A DNA stretch of 64,000 nt from Marinobacter mobilis (GCF_900106945.1 NZ_FNNE01000011.1:62001-126000); one strand, 5' to 3'. Positions 49,606 to 58,878 are shown, numbered from the stretch's first letter. Translations and numbers: made by a program. The notes: generated by a model from the letters alone, not told the origin.

Positions 49606-50229
49606 ATGACAATGACAGTCCAGCGCTCCATTCTGGCTCGTGCCGTAATGCTCAGTGGTGCCGTTCTGCTTTCAGCCCAGGTTGTAGCGGCCCCGGGTGG
49701 CAATAATAACGGTAACAACCCCGGTGCCGACCACCGCCAGAATGGCAATGCGCAGCAGTTGATGATGGACGAGGCCGAGACCCGTCGTGATCAGGCTGAG
49801 CAGATGCGGGAGCGTGGCAACGAAGAAATGGAGCAACGTCGTGATCGTGCCGAGCGAGATGCTGAGCGGATGCGTGAGCGCGCCGAGCGGGAAGCCGAGC
49901 GTGGCCGTGAACGCGGTGAAGACGAGGCTGAGCGGGTTCGCGAGCGGGCCGAGGACGAAGCAGAGCGTCGCCAGGAAGAGGCCGAGCGCATGCGTGAGCG
50001 GGCCGAGGGTGAGCGCGATCGTCGTCGTGATGATGCCGAGCGTATGCGTGATCGCGCCGAAAATGAGGCAGAGCGGGGCCGTAACCAGGCCGAGGCGGAG
50101 ATGGAACAGCGCAGCGAACGCATGGACAATGCCCGTGGCCCCGAGGTTAATCCCGGCGAGCGTGGCAGCGAGCAGGGTCAGGCCGCCAAGCGTGAAAACT
50201 CGAATGCCTGGTGGAATTTCTGGGACTAA
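49606..50229 (+). CDS. Secreted protein with Arg/Glu hendecad-heptad helix
   Basis: The 207-residue product has a signal peptide (cleavage near VVAA), an Asn/Gly-rich segment, then about 90 residues of nearly regular charged repeats. Units of 11 residues (RRDRAERDAER 78-88, MRERAEREAER 89-99, GRERGEDEAER 100-110, VRERAEDEAER 111-121, 129-139, 147-157) alternate with 7-residue units (122-128, 140-146). This should form a long rigid helix or coiled coil in the periplasm. The C-terminus NAWWNFWD is strongly aromatic. The family is not recognised. Confidence 0.8.
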   Translation: MTMTVQRSILARAVMLSGAVLLSAQVVAAPGGNNNGNNPGADHRQNGNAQQLMMDEAETRRDQAEQMRERGNEEMEQRRDRAERDAERMRERAEREAERGRERGEDEAERVRERAEDEAERRQEEAERMRERAEGERDRRRDDAERMRDRAENEAERGRNQAEAEMEQRSERMDNARGPEVNPGERGSEQGQAAKRENSNAWWNFWD

Positions 50230-50273
50230 GCCCGGATAACCGGTCCCCCGAAAAGGGGATGCTGGCATGATTC

Positions 50274-50304
50274 AAAAAGCCCACCTGACAGGTGGGCTTT
50301 TTTG
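50274..50304. terminator. Bidirectional rho-independent terminator
   Basis: GCCCACC/GGTGGGC with loop TGACA, flanked by an A-run on the left and a T-run on the right, ends the helix-protein gene and the convergent AraC gene. Confidence 0.93.
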
Positions 50305-50316
50305 TATGAGTGCCGT

Positions 50317-51351
50317 TCATGGTGAACTGCTGGGGGTGCCCGCCCTGACGGTCGCCTGTCTTAGCTGAAGCGGTGAACGTCCGGTCATGGTCCTGATGGC
50401 CCTCGAGAACGAGCTGGTTTCGGTGTATCCCATCAACAGCGCAATCTCCTGAACGCTGGTTTCGGTTTCCGTCAGCAGGCGGGTGGCTTCCTTCAGCATG
50501 ACCTGGTCCTGGATCAGGCTGAAGCTGCTGCCGCTCTGGCTGAGTTTGCGTTGCAGGGTGCGTACTGTCAGCACCAGCTCCCGTGCCACACCGTGAATGT
50601 CTGCCTGGGCGTACTTCAGGTTGGCAACCGCTTCGGCCACGCTGTTGTGTAGCTGCTCGACGTTGAGCAGTCGGCTCAGGCGGTCTTCCGCCAGTGTCTG
50701 GTTTATGCGGTAGATACCGGGGTCGGCACCGATGATCGGGCGGACCAGCAGATCGGCGGTAAACTCCAGTTCGGCGGCCTCGCCGCCCTGGTAAACCGGA
50801 CAGCGATAGAACGCCTCGTACAGCCCGATGTCGTCCCTCCTGGGGCCTGTGAGAGTTACCTGATGCAGCGAAGCCTGCTCGTCCAGCAGCAGCCGCAAGG
50901 CCTTGACGAAGGCCGCCAGTACCGAGTCCACCTGGGAGAAGTGCAGGGCGGTGTGTGACGGTGCGGGCACATACCGGGCCACCAACCGGCCTTTCCGCAG
51001 GGTGTGATGGAACGATCCGCTCTGAGACAGCAATTGCTGGTATCTCATGGCGTTGGCAATGGCTTCGGCCATGGTGGGGCTATGGCTCAACACCGGCGCC
51101 AGCACATTGAATGCCCGTATCGACAGCTGCTTGCCTACCTTGAAACCGAGGGCGGTGTCCCGGCATTGCTCAAAGGCGTTGTGCCACAGTTGTCTGGCCA
51201 CGCTGACCTCGACCCAGCTGCTGCTCTGCCGGCTGCCGACCTGCAGGCCGGGCAACCCTGCGGTGATGGCGTCAACGTCGAGCCCCAGGGTGGCCATGAC
51301 CGCCAGGCTGTCCTTGAGCCAATAGGAATAGATGGTTTTGTGCTGCTTCAT
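50317..51351 (-). CDS. AraC-family regulator with Arabinose_bd-type sensor domain
   Basis: The 344-residue protein has the N-terminal domain of the OruR/ArgR-like group (GLDVDAITAGLPGLQVG through LSIRAFNVLAPVLSHSPTMAEAI) and a C-terminal AraC DNA-binding domain with VARELVLTVRTLQRKL and VQEIALLMGYTETSSFSRA. The ATG at 51351 gives the usual family length; an upstream ATG (51384) is possible. The frame extends to a TTG at 51405 that would lie in the repeat region. It diverges from the hydroxylase gene and probably controls it. Confidence 0.9.
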   Translation of the reverse strand: MKQHKTIYSYWLKDSLAVMATLGLDVDAITAGLPGLQVGSRQSSSWVEVSVARQLWHNAFEQCRDTALGFKVGKQLSIRAFNVLAPVLSHSPTMAEAIANAMRYQQLLSQSGSFHHTLRKGRLVARYVPAPSHTALHFSQVDSVLAAFVKALRLLLDEQASLHQVTLTGPRRDDIGLYEAFYRCPVYQGGEAAELEFTADLLVRPIIGADPGIYRINQTLAEDRLSRLLNVEQLHNSVAEAVANLKYAQADIHGVARELVLTVRTLQRKLSQSGSSFSLIQDQVMLKEATRLLTETETSVQEIALLMGYTETSSFSRAIRTMTGRSPLQLRQATVRAGTPSSSP

Positions 51352-51390
51352 GAGTTTTGCCAATTGGTGCCTTAAGCTGATCATATCATT

Positions 51391-51425
51391 GGCGTGGGAT
51401 GTCAAAATAATGGTGTGAACTGTTA
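51391..51425. promoter_or_regulatory. Two direct repeats 21 bp apart, AraC-site-like
   Basis: GGCGTGGGATGTCA (51391-51404) and GGTGTGAACTGTTA (51412-51425) match at 9 of 14 positions. They are offset by 21 bp, two helical turns, as in AraC half-site pairs. They lie between the divergent AraC and hydroxylase genes. The match is imperfect, so this is a candidate only. Confidence 0.4.
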
Positions 51426-51492
51426 ACGCACCGGACCAGCTTGTATCCCATACTGGAGCTCTCGTTCAGGCCGCAGATGTTGGAGTGTTTGT

Positions 51493-52185
51493 ATGTACGC
51501 TGAGAACACCAATGCCAGTTTCCGGGCAAACTACCGTGCCGGCATCAGCCCCCGTTACAACGGCTACCTGCACATGGCTTTTGTGGCGTGTGTGGGGGTG
51601 ATGTTTGTGGTCTATCAGTTGGCGCTGGCGGGAGAATTCCACTGGGGCCACTGGCTGGGTCTGATCGTCACGCTGGTACTGTGGAACTTTGCCGAGTACT
51701 TCATCCACATCAAGCTGGGCCACCGCAAGAAGCGGTGGGCGGCCATGTTCTACAAACGCCACACCGGTGACCACCATTCCTTTTTTACCGAAACCGCGCT
51801 GGTGCCCCGGAACCACCGGGATTGGCGGGTAACCCTGTTTCCGGCCTGGCTGGTGCTGGTGACGGCAACCATCGCGACTCTGGTGGGCAGTGTGATTGGC
51901 TGGGTGCTGGCGCCGGAGTGGGGGCACCTGTTTGCCGGGGGACTGATGATCGGCTACCTGGCCTACGAGTTTTTCCATTTTTGTGACCATCTGCCCCAGG
52001 ATCATGTTCTGGTCCGGCTGCCCTGGATCGGTCACATGCGTCACCTGCACAAGCTGCACCATCGCCGGGACCTGATGCGTACTCACAACTTCAATCTGAC
52101 CTTCCCGCTGGCGGATTGGGTGATGGGTACCTACTGCTGGATTCCGCCCGAAGACTGCACCCGGGAGCTCGACGAGTGTCCCTGA
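51493..52185 (+). CDS. Fatty acid hydroxylase / sterol desaturase superfamily protein
   Basis: The 230-residue membrane protein has four hydrophobic segments and the di-iron histidine clusters of the superfamily: HIKLGH, KRHTGDHHSFF, HFCDH and HMRHLHKLHH. Family members hydroxylate or desaturate lipids at the inner membrane. The substrate cannot be read from sequence; a membrane fatty acid or carotenoid-type lipid is plausible. It is probably controlled by the divergent AraC regulator. Confidence 0.88.
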   Translation: MYAENTNASFRANYRAGISPRYNGYLHMAFVACVGVMFVVYQLALAGEFHWGHWLGLIVTLVLWNFAEYFIHIKLGHRKKRWAAMFYKRHTGDHHSFFTETALVPRNHRDWRVTLFPAWLVLVTATIATLVGSVIGWVLAPEWGHLFAGGLMIGYLAYEFFHFCDHLPQDHVLVRLPWIGHMRHLHKLHHRRDLMRTHNFNLTFPLADWVMGTYCWIPPEDCTRELDECP

Positions 52186-52198
52186 GGTAACCCATCCC

Positions 52199-52230
52199 AG
52201 ACGTTCTCCGGACGTCTTCCTTTTCTACGC
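52199..52230 (+). terminator. Possible terminator after hydroxylase gene
   Basis: AGACGT/ACGTCT is a perfect 6-bp stem with loop TCTCCGG, followed by TCCTTTTCT. The stem is short, so termination is moderate at best. The remaining bases to 52459 hold no convincing gene. Confidence 0.45.
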
Positions 52231-52459
52231 GATTCATCGTCCAGTCTGGCCAGGTGCCGGGCTGCGACGTCCGCACCCCGCCACTCTGTCGTCGGCCAAC
52301 GCGCTCTTTTTGACCGAGGCCAAGACGGCCGCGCAGATTAATGGCTACTCTTCTGTCTTAACCGGACGTTTCCGCTGTTTCGGATCCGGGCTGACAATGC
52401 CGGGCCGGTCGTGTGCAGCGTAGGCGAGGGTCGCGATCAAGGGGTTAAGGAGAATGCCC

Positions 52460-53347
52460 GTGAATTCAGTTCTGATGTCCATGCGGCTGCCGTTTCTGGT
52501 GCTGGCTCCGGTGTGCGTGCTTCTTGGTCTGGCGACCGCCTTGATGAGCAAGGGCCAGGTGGCAGTGGCCGACCTGCTGGTGGTGCTGATTGGCGCGGTG
52601 GCTGCGCATATCAGTGTCAATACCCTGAATGAATATCAGGATTTCCACAGCGGGCTCGATGCCCAGACGTCGCGTACGCCGTTCAGTGGAGGCAGCGGGT
52701 CCCTGGTGAAGCACCCGGACGCGGCAAACGCCGTCGGGGTCGCCGCGCTGTGCTCGCTGGCGGTAACCGTGCTGGCGGGTGGCTATCTGCTGGTGCGTCA
52801 TGGTTTGGCGATCCTGCCGCTGGGGGTGCTGGGCGTGGTGATTATCCTGACCTATACCCGTTGGCTGAATCGTCAGCCCTGGCTGTGCCTGATTGCTCCC
52901 GGGCTGGCATTCGGACCGTTAATGGTCGCGGGCACGCACTTCGCGCTCACTGGCGAATACAGTGTGCTGGCGGGCTACGTCGCCCTGGTTCCCTTCTTTC
53001 TGGTCAATAACCTGCTGCTGCTCAACCAGTTCCCGGATATCGAGGCTGACCGGCGTGTTGGCCGGGTCCATTTCCCGATCGCCTATGGCATCCGGGCCAG
53101 CACCTGGGTGTATGGCACCTTCGTGCTGGTCGCGTTCCTGGTGCTGCTGGCAGGGATCGTTCGGGAGGCTATTCCGGCTCTGGGCGCCATCGCCCTGATT
53201 CCTATGGCGGCAGGCGCGATGGCGTTTCTGGGGGCGCTGCGTTTTGGCGGCGATATCCAGCGCCTGCTGCCCTACATGGGGCTGAATGTGATCGCCGCGG
53301 TGGCCACACCGCTGGTGCTTGGGGTCGCGCTGATAATCGGACTATAA
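52460..53347 (+). CDS. UbiA-family prenyltransferase (MenA-like)
   Basis: The 295-residue membrane protein has about eight helices and both Asp-rich motifs of the UbiA family: NTLNEYQDFHSGLD near residue 56 and LLNQFPDIEADRRVGR near 195. These bind the prenyl diphosphate through Mg2+. The second motif resembles the MenA/1,4-dihydroxy-2-naphthoate group. The acceptor is unknown. The GTG at 52460 has an ideal AAGGAG 7 nt upstream; the ATG at 52454 is too close to it. Confidence 0.85.
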   Translation: MNSVLMSMRLPFLVLAPVCVLLGLATALMSKGQVAVADLLVVLIGAVAAHISVNTLNEYQDFHSGLDAQTSRTPFSGGSGSLVKHPDAANAVGVAALCSLAVTVLAGGYLLVRHGLAILPLGVLGVVIILTYTRWLNRQPWLCLIAPGLAFGPLMVAGTHFALTGEYSVLAGYVALVPFFLVNNLLLLNQFPDIEADRRVGRVHFPIAYGIRASTWVYGTFVLVAFLVLLAGIVREAIPALGAIALIPMAAGAMAFLGALRFGGDIQRLLPYMGLNVIAAVATPLVLGVALIIGL

Positions 53348-53380
53348 ACAATACCAATGCAATGACGTAAGGATAGGTCT

Positions 53381-54421
53381 ATGAGCAAGGTTCGCTGGCT
53401 GATGTGCCTGTTGCTGCCGGCCCTGACAATGCCGGTTGAAGCGGAGCTTTTGTCGCAACCGGTCATCCGGGCGCCGCTGCAGGACACGGTGCGGCTCGAC
53501 GGCGTGATCGAGGCCGTTCAGCAAAGCACCGTCTCCGCCCAGACCAGTGGCACGGTGCAGGCTTTGCCGTTTGATGTGGACGATTCGGTGCCCGCTGGTG
53601 CGCTGATTGTTCAGCTGGAGGATAGCGAACAGCAGGCCCGGCTGGCCCAGGCCCAGGCCGCCATGGCCGAGGCGCAGGCGGGCGCTCTCGATGCCCGCCA
53701 ACGGTACGAACGTATCCAGACCGTGCACGAACGGGGACTGGTGTCGCGGCAGGAGCTGGACCAGGCCCGCAACGCCCTGAATGCAGCCCAGGCGCGGGTG
53801 GAGCGGGCAAAAGCCGCCCTCGCAGAGGCCCGGCAGCAGCTGGACTATACCCGCATCGTTGCGCCTTATGGCGGTATTCTCACCGAGCGCCATGTTGAGC
53901 TGGGTGAGGCCGTGAATCCGGGGCAGCCACTGTTGAGCGGGTTGTCCCTTGAACAGTTAAGAGTGGTGGTGGATTTACCCCAGCGCTACGCGGCGGCTGC
54001 CCGCGCCGACCGACGGGCCCGGGTGACCCTGGCCGATGGCCGGGTGCTGGAAACGGGGACCATGACCTTTTACCCCTACGCCAATCCGGCCACTCATACC
54101 TTTCGCCTGCGCATGGCGTTGACCGAACCGAACAACGCCCTGTTTCCCGGAATGCTGGTCAAGGTGGCAGTGCCGGTTTCGGTGCGCCAGGCGCTGTGGG
54201 TTCCCCTGAGCAGCCTGATCCATCGCAGCGAGGTGAGGGCGGTCTTTGTGCTGGATGACCGGGGCCAGCCCCGCTTGCGACAGGTTCGTACCGGGGTTCG
54301 AGAGGGCGACCGCATTGAGATCCTCGCCGGCCTCGACGAAGGTGAGCCGGTGGTCAGCAACCCCGGAGAACTGGTGGGGCGTGAACAGCGGATGGTAACG
54401 CCAGCGGGGGATCACGAGTGA
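53381..54421 (+). CDS. RND efflux periplasmic adaptor (HlyD/MFP family)
   Basis: The adaptor bridges an inner-membrane RND pump to an outer-membrane channel. The 346-residue protein has a signal peptide (near VEAE), a lipoyl/hairpin region (about residues 50-185; coiled coil with QAQAAMAEAQAGALDARQRY), a beta-barrel and a membrane-proximal end. No lipobox cysteine is seen. It overlaps the pump gene by 4 bp (GTGA), so the two are made together. No outer-membrane factor gene is adjacent. Confidence 0.92.
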   Translation: MSKVRWLMCLLLPALTMPVEAELLSQPVIRAPLQDTVRLDGVIEAVQQSTVSAQTSGTVQALPFDVDDSVPAGALIVQLEDSEQQARLAQAQAAMAEAQAGALDARQRYERIQTVHERGLVSRQELDQARNALNAAQARVERAKAALAEARQQLDYTRIVAPYGGILTERHVELGEAVNPGQPLLSGLSLEQLRVVVDLPQRYAAAARADRRARVTLADGRVLETGTMTFYPYANPATHTFRLRMALTEPNNALFPGMLVKVAVPVSVRQALWVPLSSLIHRSEVRAVFVLDDRGQPRLRQVRTGVREGDRIEILAGLDEGEPVVSNPGELVGREQRMVTPAGDHE

Positions 54422-57400
54422 GCGAACCCTTGCCACCGGTCGGCCCCTCCGGCGCCATTGCCCGGGTATTTCAGGATTCACGGCTGACCCCGCTGCTGGC
54501 GGTGATCGCCATCGTGCTGGGCATCGTCGCCCTGGTGTTTACCCCCAAGGAGGAAGAACCCCAGATCGACGTCACCCTGGCGGATATCTTCATAGCCTTC
54601 CCCGGCGCCAGTGCCGGCGAGGTGGAAAACGTGCTGGCAACGCCGGGCGAGCAGGTAATGAGCGCCATCGAAGGGGTCGAGCACGTGTATTCGGTCTCTC
54701 GCCAGGGCCAGGCTGTGATCACGGTGGAATTCGAGGTGGGCGTCACCCGGCAGGAAGCGCTGGTGCGGCTCTATAACCAGGTCTACTCCCACCAGGACTG
54801 GCTGCCGGTCAATCTTGGCGTCAGCCAGCCGGTGGTCAAGCCCCGCAGTATCGATGATGTGCCGATCATGGCGCTGACGCTCTATGATCCAACCAACCGC
54901 CACTCCGGCGAGGAGCTCACCCAACTGGCACACATGCTCGAAGTGGCCCTCAAGCGAGTACCGGGCACCCGTGACATCTACACCGTGGGCGGCATTCCGG
55001 ACCGGGTCGATGTGCACTTCGATCCCGCGCTGATGAACGGCTTCAACCTCGCCATCGACGATATCCGCCTTGCGCTGCAGGCGGCCAATGCCAGCACCCA
55101 GGAAGCAAGGGTCACCCGGGATGGCCTGTCCATTCCGCTGCAGGCCGGCACCCTGTTGACCAGTGTCGACAGTGTCCGCCAGCTGGTGGTAGGCATGCAC
55201 GAGGGGGCGGCGGTGTTTCTGGGCGATGTGGCCGAGGTGAGTCGGGGCGGTACCGTCGCGGACAGCAGTGTGATGATGGGCTTCGGCCCCGGCAAGGCCG
55301 GTTCGGTTTACCCCGCCGTAACCCTGGCCATTTCCAAGAAACCCGGCGAGAACGCCATCAACATTACCAGCGCTATCAAGGAGCGGCTGGCGTTGTTGCG
55401 AAACCGGGCTCTGCCGGCAAACATCGAGGTGGTGATCAGCCGTGATTACGGGCTGACGGCCTCCGCCAAGGCCCGCAAGCTGATCACCGATCTGGTCTCT
55501 GCCACGCTCTGCGTTGTGTTGCTGGTGCTGGCGGCCATGGGCTGGCGTCAGGCGCTGATTGTCGGCGTTGCGGTGCTGGTGACGCTGTTGCTGACCATGG
55601 TGTTCTCCAGCCTGTGGGGCTTCACACTCAACCGGGTGTCCTTGTTTGCGCTGATTTTCGCCATTGGCATCCTGGTGGACGATGGCATTGTCATCACCGA
55701 AAACATCAACCGTCGCATCCGGAACTCGGCCCGGCCGGTACGCGACATCATTCCGGTGGCGGTGGACGAGGTGGGCACGCCCACCATCATGGCGAGCCTG
55801 ACCATTATGGCCGCGCTGATTCCCATGGCGTTTGTTTCCGGTCTGATGGGGCCCTATATGAGCCCGATCCCCATCAATGCCTCCGCCGGGATGGTGCTGT
55901 CGCAGGTTGTGGCGTTTGCGGTAGCACCCTGGCTGGGCCTGCGGCTGCTGCATCATCGCCGGGGGGCTGATGCCGCAACCGCAGGCAAGGGCAATTCCGC
56001 CGATGGCGTCAGCCCGCTGGCTCTGGGTATTTTCCGGCGCGTACTGTCGCCGTTTCTGGGGGCACATTCCGGTCGCCGCTGGGTGTTAGGGCTCGGGGTG
56101 ATCGGGTTGACGGCTCTGGCGGCCTCGCTGCCAGTATTCCTCGCGGTGATCCTCAAAATGCTGCCCTTTGACAACAAGTCGGAATTGCAGGTGGTGGTGG
56201 ATATGCCGGAAAACACCCCCATGGAACAGACCCAGCGGGTCCTGCTGGAGATGGGGCACTATCTGGAAACCGTGGCTGAAGTGGCCAACTGGCAGAGCTA
56301 CGCGGGTACCGCCTCGCCCATCAACTTCAACGGTCTGGTGCGCCAGTATTACCTGCGCAGCGAGCCTTACCACGGTGATTTGCAGATCAACCTGGTGGCC
56401 GAGGACCAGCGTAGCCGTCAGTCTCATGCGATTGCCCAGTCTTTGCGGGCGCCGTTACAGGCCATTGCCCACCCCTTCGGGGCGGTGGTCAAGATTGTCG
56501 AGGTGCCGCCGGGCCCGCCGGTGTTGTCGCCGGTGGTGGCGGAAGTCTACGGGGTGGATGAGGCTCATCGGGCGGAGCTGGCGATAACACTGATGGATGA
56601 GATGGCGCAGATCGATGGGCTGGTGGACATTGATTCCACCGTCGAAGCCCCGACCACGCAATGGCAGGTGGTGGTCGACCGGGCCCGGGCTTCCCGGCTG
56701 GGGGTCTCCCAGGCTCAGGTGGTTGCGGCCTTGCAGACGGTGCTTGGGGGGAGCAGCGTGAGCTTCCTGCACGACCCCCACGCCAAGTATCCCGTCCCGA
56801 TCCGGGTCATCCTGGCTGAAGGCGACAAGGCCCAGCAGGCCGCGCTGCTGTCGCTGTCGGTCCGCAGCCACAACGGTGTGCTGGTCCCGCTGGCCAGTAT
56901 TGCCGAGGTCGTTGAGAGCGAGTGGGTGGGTGCCCGGTACCACAAGGATCTGTTGCCTGTGACCTACGTCACCGCCGATATGGCCGGCGATGTGGACTCG
57001 CCGCTCTACGGTATGTTCCGCATGGTGGACCGCCTCAACCAGCAACAGGACAGCCCAGAGCAGTACTTTATCCGTCAGCCTGAACTGCCCGGGCGCGGCA
57101 CCCTGAAATGGGATGGCGAATGGCAGATTACCTACGAAACTTTCCGAGATATGGGGGCCGCCTACAGCGTGGGGGTGTTCATGATCTTCCTTCTGCTGGT
57201 GGCCCAGTTCCGGTCGTATATCCTGCCGTTGGTGATCATGGCGCCGATTCCCCTGACCCTGATCGGGATCATGCCTGGCCATGGCGTGCTGGATCGGGAA
57301 TTTACCGCCACCAGCATGATCGGGATGATCGCCCTGGCCGGTATCATCGTGCGTAATTCCATCCTGCTGGTGGTGTTTATCCAGCAATTGCTGGAAGAAG

Positions 57401-57624
57401 GCGTCGCGCTGGATGAGGCCGTGGTGCTCGCGGGGGCTGTGAGGATCAAGCCCATCGCGCTGACGGCCATTTCTGCGATGGTCGGCGCCTGGTTCATTCT
57501 CAGTGACCCGATCTTCAACGGACTGGCGATCTCGCTCATCTTCGGGCTGGCCATGTCGACCTTGCTCACCGTTGTGGTGGTGCCGTTGCTGTATTACACC
57601 CTGGCCCGTTGCCGCTGGATATGA
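54418..57624 (+). CDS. RND efflux pump, inner-membrane transporter
   Basis: The 1068-residue GTG-started pump has twelve membrane helices in two repeats and large periplasmic porter domains. The TM4 motif ILVDDGIVITENI contains the paired aspartates of the proton relay, and the first helix is followed by EEEPQIDVTLADIFIAFPGA, typical of HAE-type pumps. It works with the preceding adaptor. The substrate is unknown; the lipid-gene neighbourhood hints at hydrophobic compounds. Confidence 0.93.
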   Translation: MSEPLPPVGPSGAIARVFQDSRLTPLLAVIAIVLGIVALVFTPKEEEPQIDVTLADIFIAFPGASAGEVENVLATPGEQVMSAIEGVEHVYSVSRQGQAVITVEFEVGVTRQEALVRLYNQVYSHQDWLPVNLGVSQPVVKPRSIDDVPIMALTLYDPTNRHSGEELTQLAHMLEVALKRVPGTRDIYTVGGIPDRVDVHFDPALMNGFNLAIDDIRLALQAANASTQEARVTRDGLSIPLQAGTLLTSVDSVRQLVVGMHEGAAVFLGDVAEVSRGGTVADSSVMMGFGPGKAGSVYPAVTLAISKKPGENAINITSAIKERLALLRNRALPANIEVVISRDYGLTASAKARKLITDLVSATLCVVLLVLAAMGWRQALIVGVAVLVTLLLTMVFSSLWGFTLNRVSLFALIFAIGILVDDGIVITENINRRIRNSARPVRDIIPVAVDEVGTPTIMASLTIMAALIPMAFVSGLMGPYMSPIPINASAGMVLSQVVAFAVAPWLGLRLLHHRRGADAATAGKGNSADGVSPLALGIFRRVLSPFLGAHSGRRWVLGLGVIGLTALAASLPVFLAVILKMLPFDNKSELQVVVDMPENTPMEQTQRVLLEMGHYLETVAEVANWQSYAGTASPINFNGLVRQYYLRSEPYHGDLQINLVAEDQRSRQSHAIAQSLRAPLQAIAHPFGAVVKIVEVPPGPPVLSPVVAEVYGVDEAHRAELAITLMDEMAQIDGLVDIDSTVEAPTTQWQVVVDRARASRLGVSQAQVVAALQTVLGGSSVSFLHDPHAKYPVPIRVILAEGDKAQQAALLSLSVRSHNGVLVPLASIAEVVESEWVGARYHKDLLPVTYVTADMAGDVDSPLYGMFRMVDRLNQQQDSPEQYFIRQPELPGRGTLKWDGEWQITYETFRDMGAAYSVGVFMIFLLLVAQFRSYILPLVIMAPIPLTLIGIMPGHGVLDREFTATSMIGMIALAGIIVRNSILLVVFIQQLLEEGVALDEAVVLAGAVRIKPIALTAISAMVGAWFILSDPIFNGLAISLIFGLAMSTLLTVVVVPLLYYTLARCRWI

Positions 57625-57649
57625 GCTCTGGTCATGCCCGAGGGCAGGA

Positions 57650-58756
57650 CTACGGCCGCTGGTGCCCCGGTTGCGTGAAGCTGGCGCGGTAACGTCCGGG
57701 CGTCATGCCGGTCCAGCGCTTGAAGGCCTCCCGGAAGCCATTGGCGTCACTGAAGCCACAGCGTTCTGCGACCCGGGCGATATCATTTCCCGGTCTCTCC
57801 AGTTCCGCGAGGGCCAGACGCAGCTGGTGCTGCTGGATCAGCTCACGGAAGGAACTGCCCTGTTGCTGAAGTTGCCGCCGCAGGCTGCGTTCGCTGAGGT
57901 TGAGGCTGGCGGCCATCTCCCTGGCCGAGGGCCATTGGCCCGAGGATGCCTGAAGGGCTGTCTGGACCCTGACCTTGATATCCGCCTGCTGCCACTGCTG
58001 CAGTTGTGCCAGCGCCTGCTTCGACAATTGCAGGGCGTGATCTTCATTGACCGGGTTGGCTAAAGGCAGGCGTTCTGTCAGCAGGGCGCGCGGCAGCCAC
58101 AGCTCGCTGGTGCCGGTGCCGAACTCGACAGGACATTGGCACAGCTGCCGATAGTCATCGCCATGGCGCGGCTCGGGGTAGGCCAGGGCAATCCGGGAGA
58201 AGTGGAACGGCCGGGCAAGCAGATCGCTGATCTGGCTCTGCAGGGTACCAATCAGGATCTCGTGGCCGAATTCCCGGTTGACCGGAAACGGCTGGTCTCC
58301 CCGCGGTGCCATTCGAATCGCAACGTCGGCACCGTATTCAACCGGCTGCAGGTCAAATCGGCTGCGCACCAGGGCCCGGTGACGGTTGGCGGTGGCCAGT
58401 GCCGCACCCAGCGAGCGGGCGCTGATCATCGCCAGCGCCAGCATGCCCCAGCGTGAAATATTGAGTGCCAGCCCCAGTTTCAGGCCGGTATCCGGTGCCG
58501 GTAACAGGCGGTAGATGTTGCGGTAGACCATATCGAACTGCCGCAGGGAAACCCTGACCTCGGCGTGCTTCAGATCCTGATCGTCCAGGCCGGTGCCCAG
58601 CAGCCATTGCGGGCTGGCGATGCCCCTGCGTTTCATGAAACTGCGGATCAGAAACAGTTCTGCCGCCGGAAAGACCGCCTGGTGTTCAAAGTCCTCCACC
58701 CCGATTCCTCGCTGACACTCGCCGCCACCTGCGGGCAAGCCCGGGGCATCGGCCAT
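57650..58756 (-). CDS. AraC-family regulator (OruR/ArgR-like, Arabinose_bd type)
   Basis: The 368-residue protein has the Arabinose_bd-type N-terminal domain (WLLGTGLDDQDLKHAEVRVSL region) and a C-terminal AraC domain with SAREMAASLNLSERSLRRQL and IARVAERCGFSDANGFREA. The ATG at 58756 is preferred over the ORF start at 58822: the longer version would read through the nested palindrome, which is better placed as an operator. It diverges from the desaturase and probably controls it. It shares its architecture with the regulator at 50.3-51.4 kb. Confidence 0.88.
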   Translation of the reverse strand: MADAPGLPAGGGECQRGIGVEDFEHQAVFPAAELFLIRSFMKRRGIASPQWLLGTGLDDQDLKHAEVRVSLRQFDMVYRNIYRLLPAPDTGLKLGLALNISRWGMLALAMISARSLGAALATANRHRALVRSRFDLQPVEYGADVAIRMAPRGDQPFPVNREFGHEILIGTLQSQISDLLARPFHFSRIALAYPEPRHGDDYRQLCQCPVEFGTGTSELWLPRALLTERLPLANPVNEDHALQLSKQALAQLQQWQQADIKVRVQTALQASSGQWPSAREMAASLNLSERSLRRQLQQQGSSFRELIQQHQLRLALAELERPGNDIARVAERCGFSDANGFREAFKRWTGMTPGRYRASFTQPGHQRP

Positions 58757-58766
58757 AAAACATGGA

Positions 58767-58803
58767 ATTCCGGCCAAAATCCACTGGCCAGTGTGGCCGG
58801 AAT
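58767..58803. promoter_or_regulatory. Nested palindrome, candidate operator
   Basis: ATTCCGGCCA (58767-58776) and TGGCCGGAAT (58794-58803) form a perfect 10-bp dyad. Inside it lies a second perfect 12-bp palindrome, CACTGGCCAGTG (58782-58793). It sits between the divergent AraC and desaturase genes, 76 bp before the desaturase ATG. Confidence 0.6.
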
Positions 58804-58878
58804 CTCCTGCCAAGATTAGCATGGTTTTACGTTAGCCGGCGTTTACCGTTGAGACCGGCAGGAACCTAGGAGAGTCAG

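Noticed and set aside
49780..50110. Minisatellite or mobile element in the charged-helix gene
   Set aside because: The reading frame is intact with signal peptide and terminator, and repeats vary at synonymous sites, so this is a coding repeat.
54478..56067. Minus-strand open frame of 529 codons
   Set aside because: It is antisense to the RND pump, is His/Gln-rich and has low-complexity composition typical of a shadow frame.
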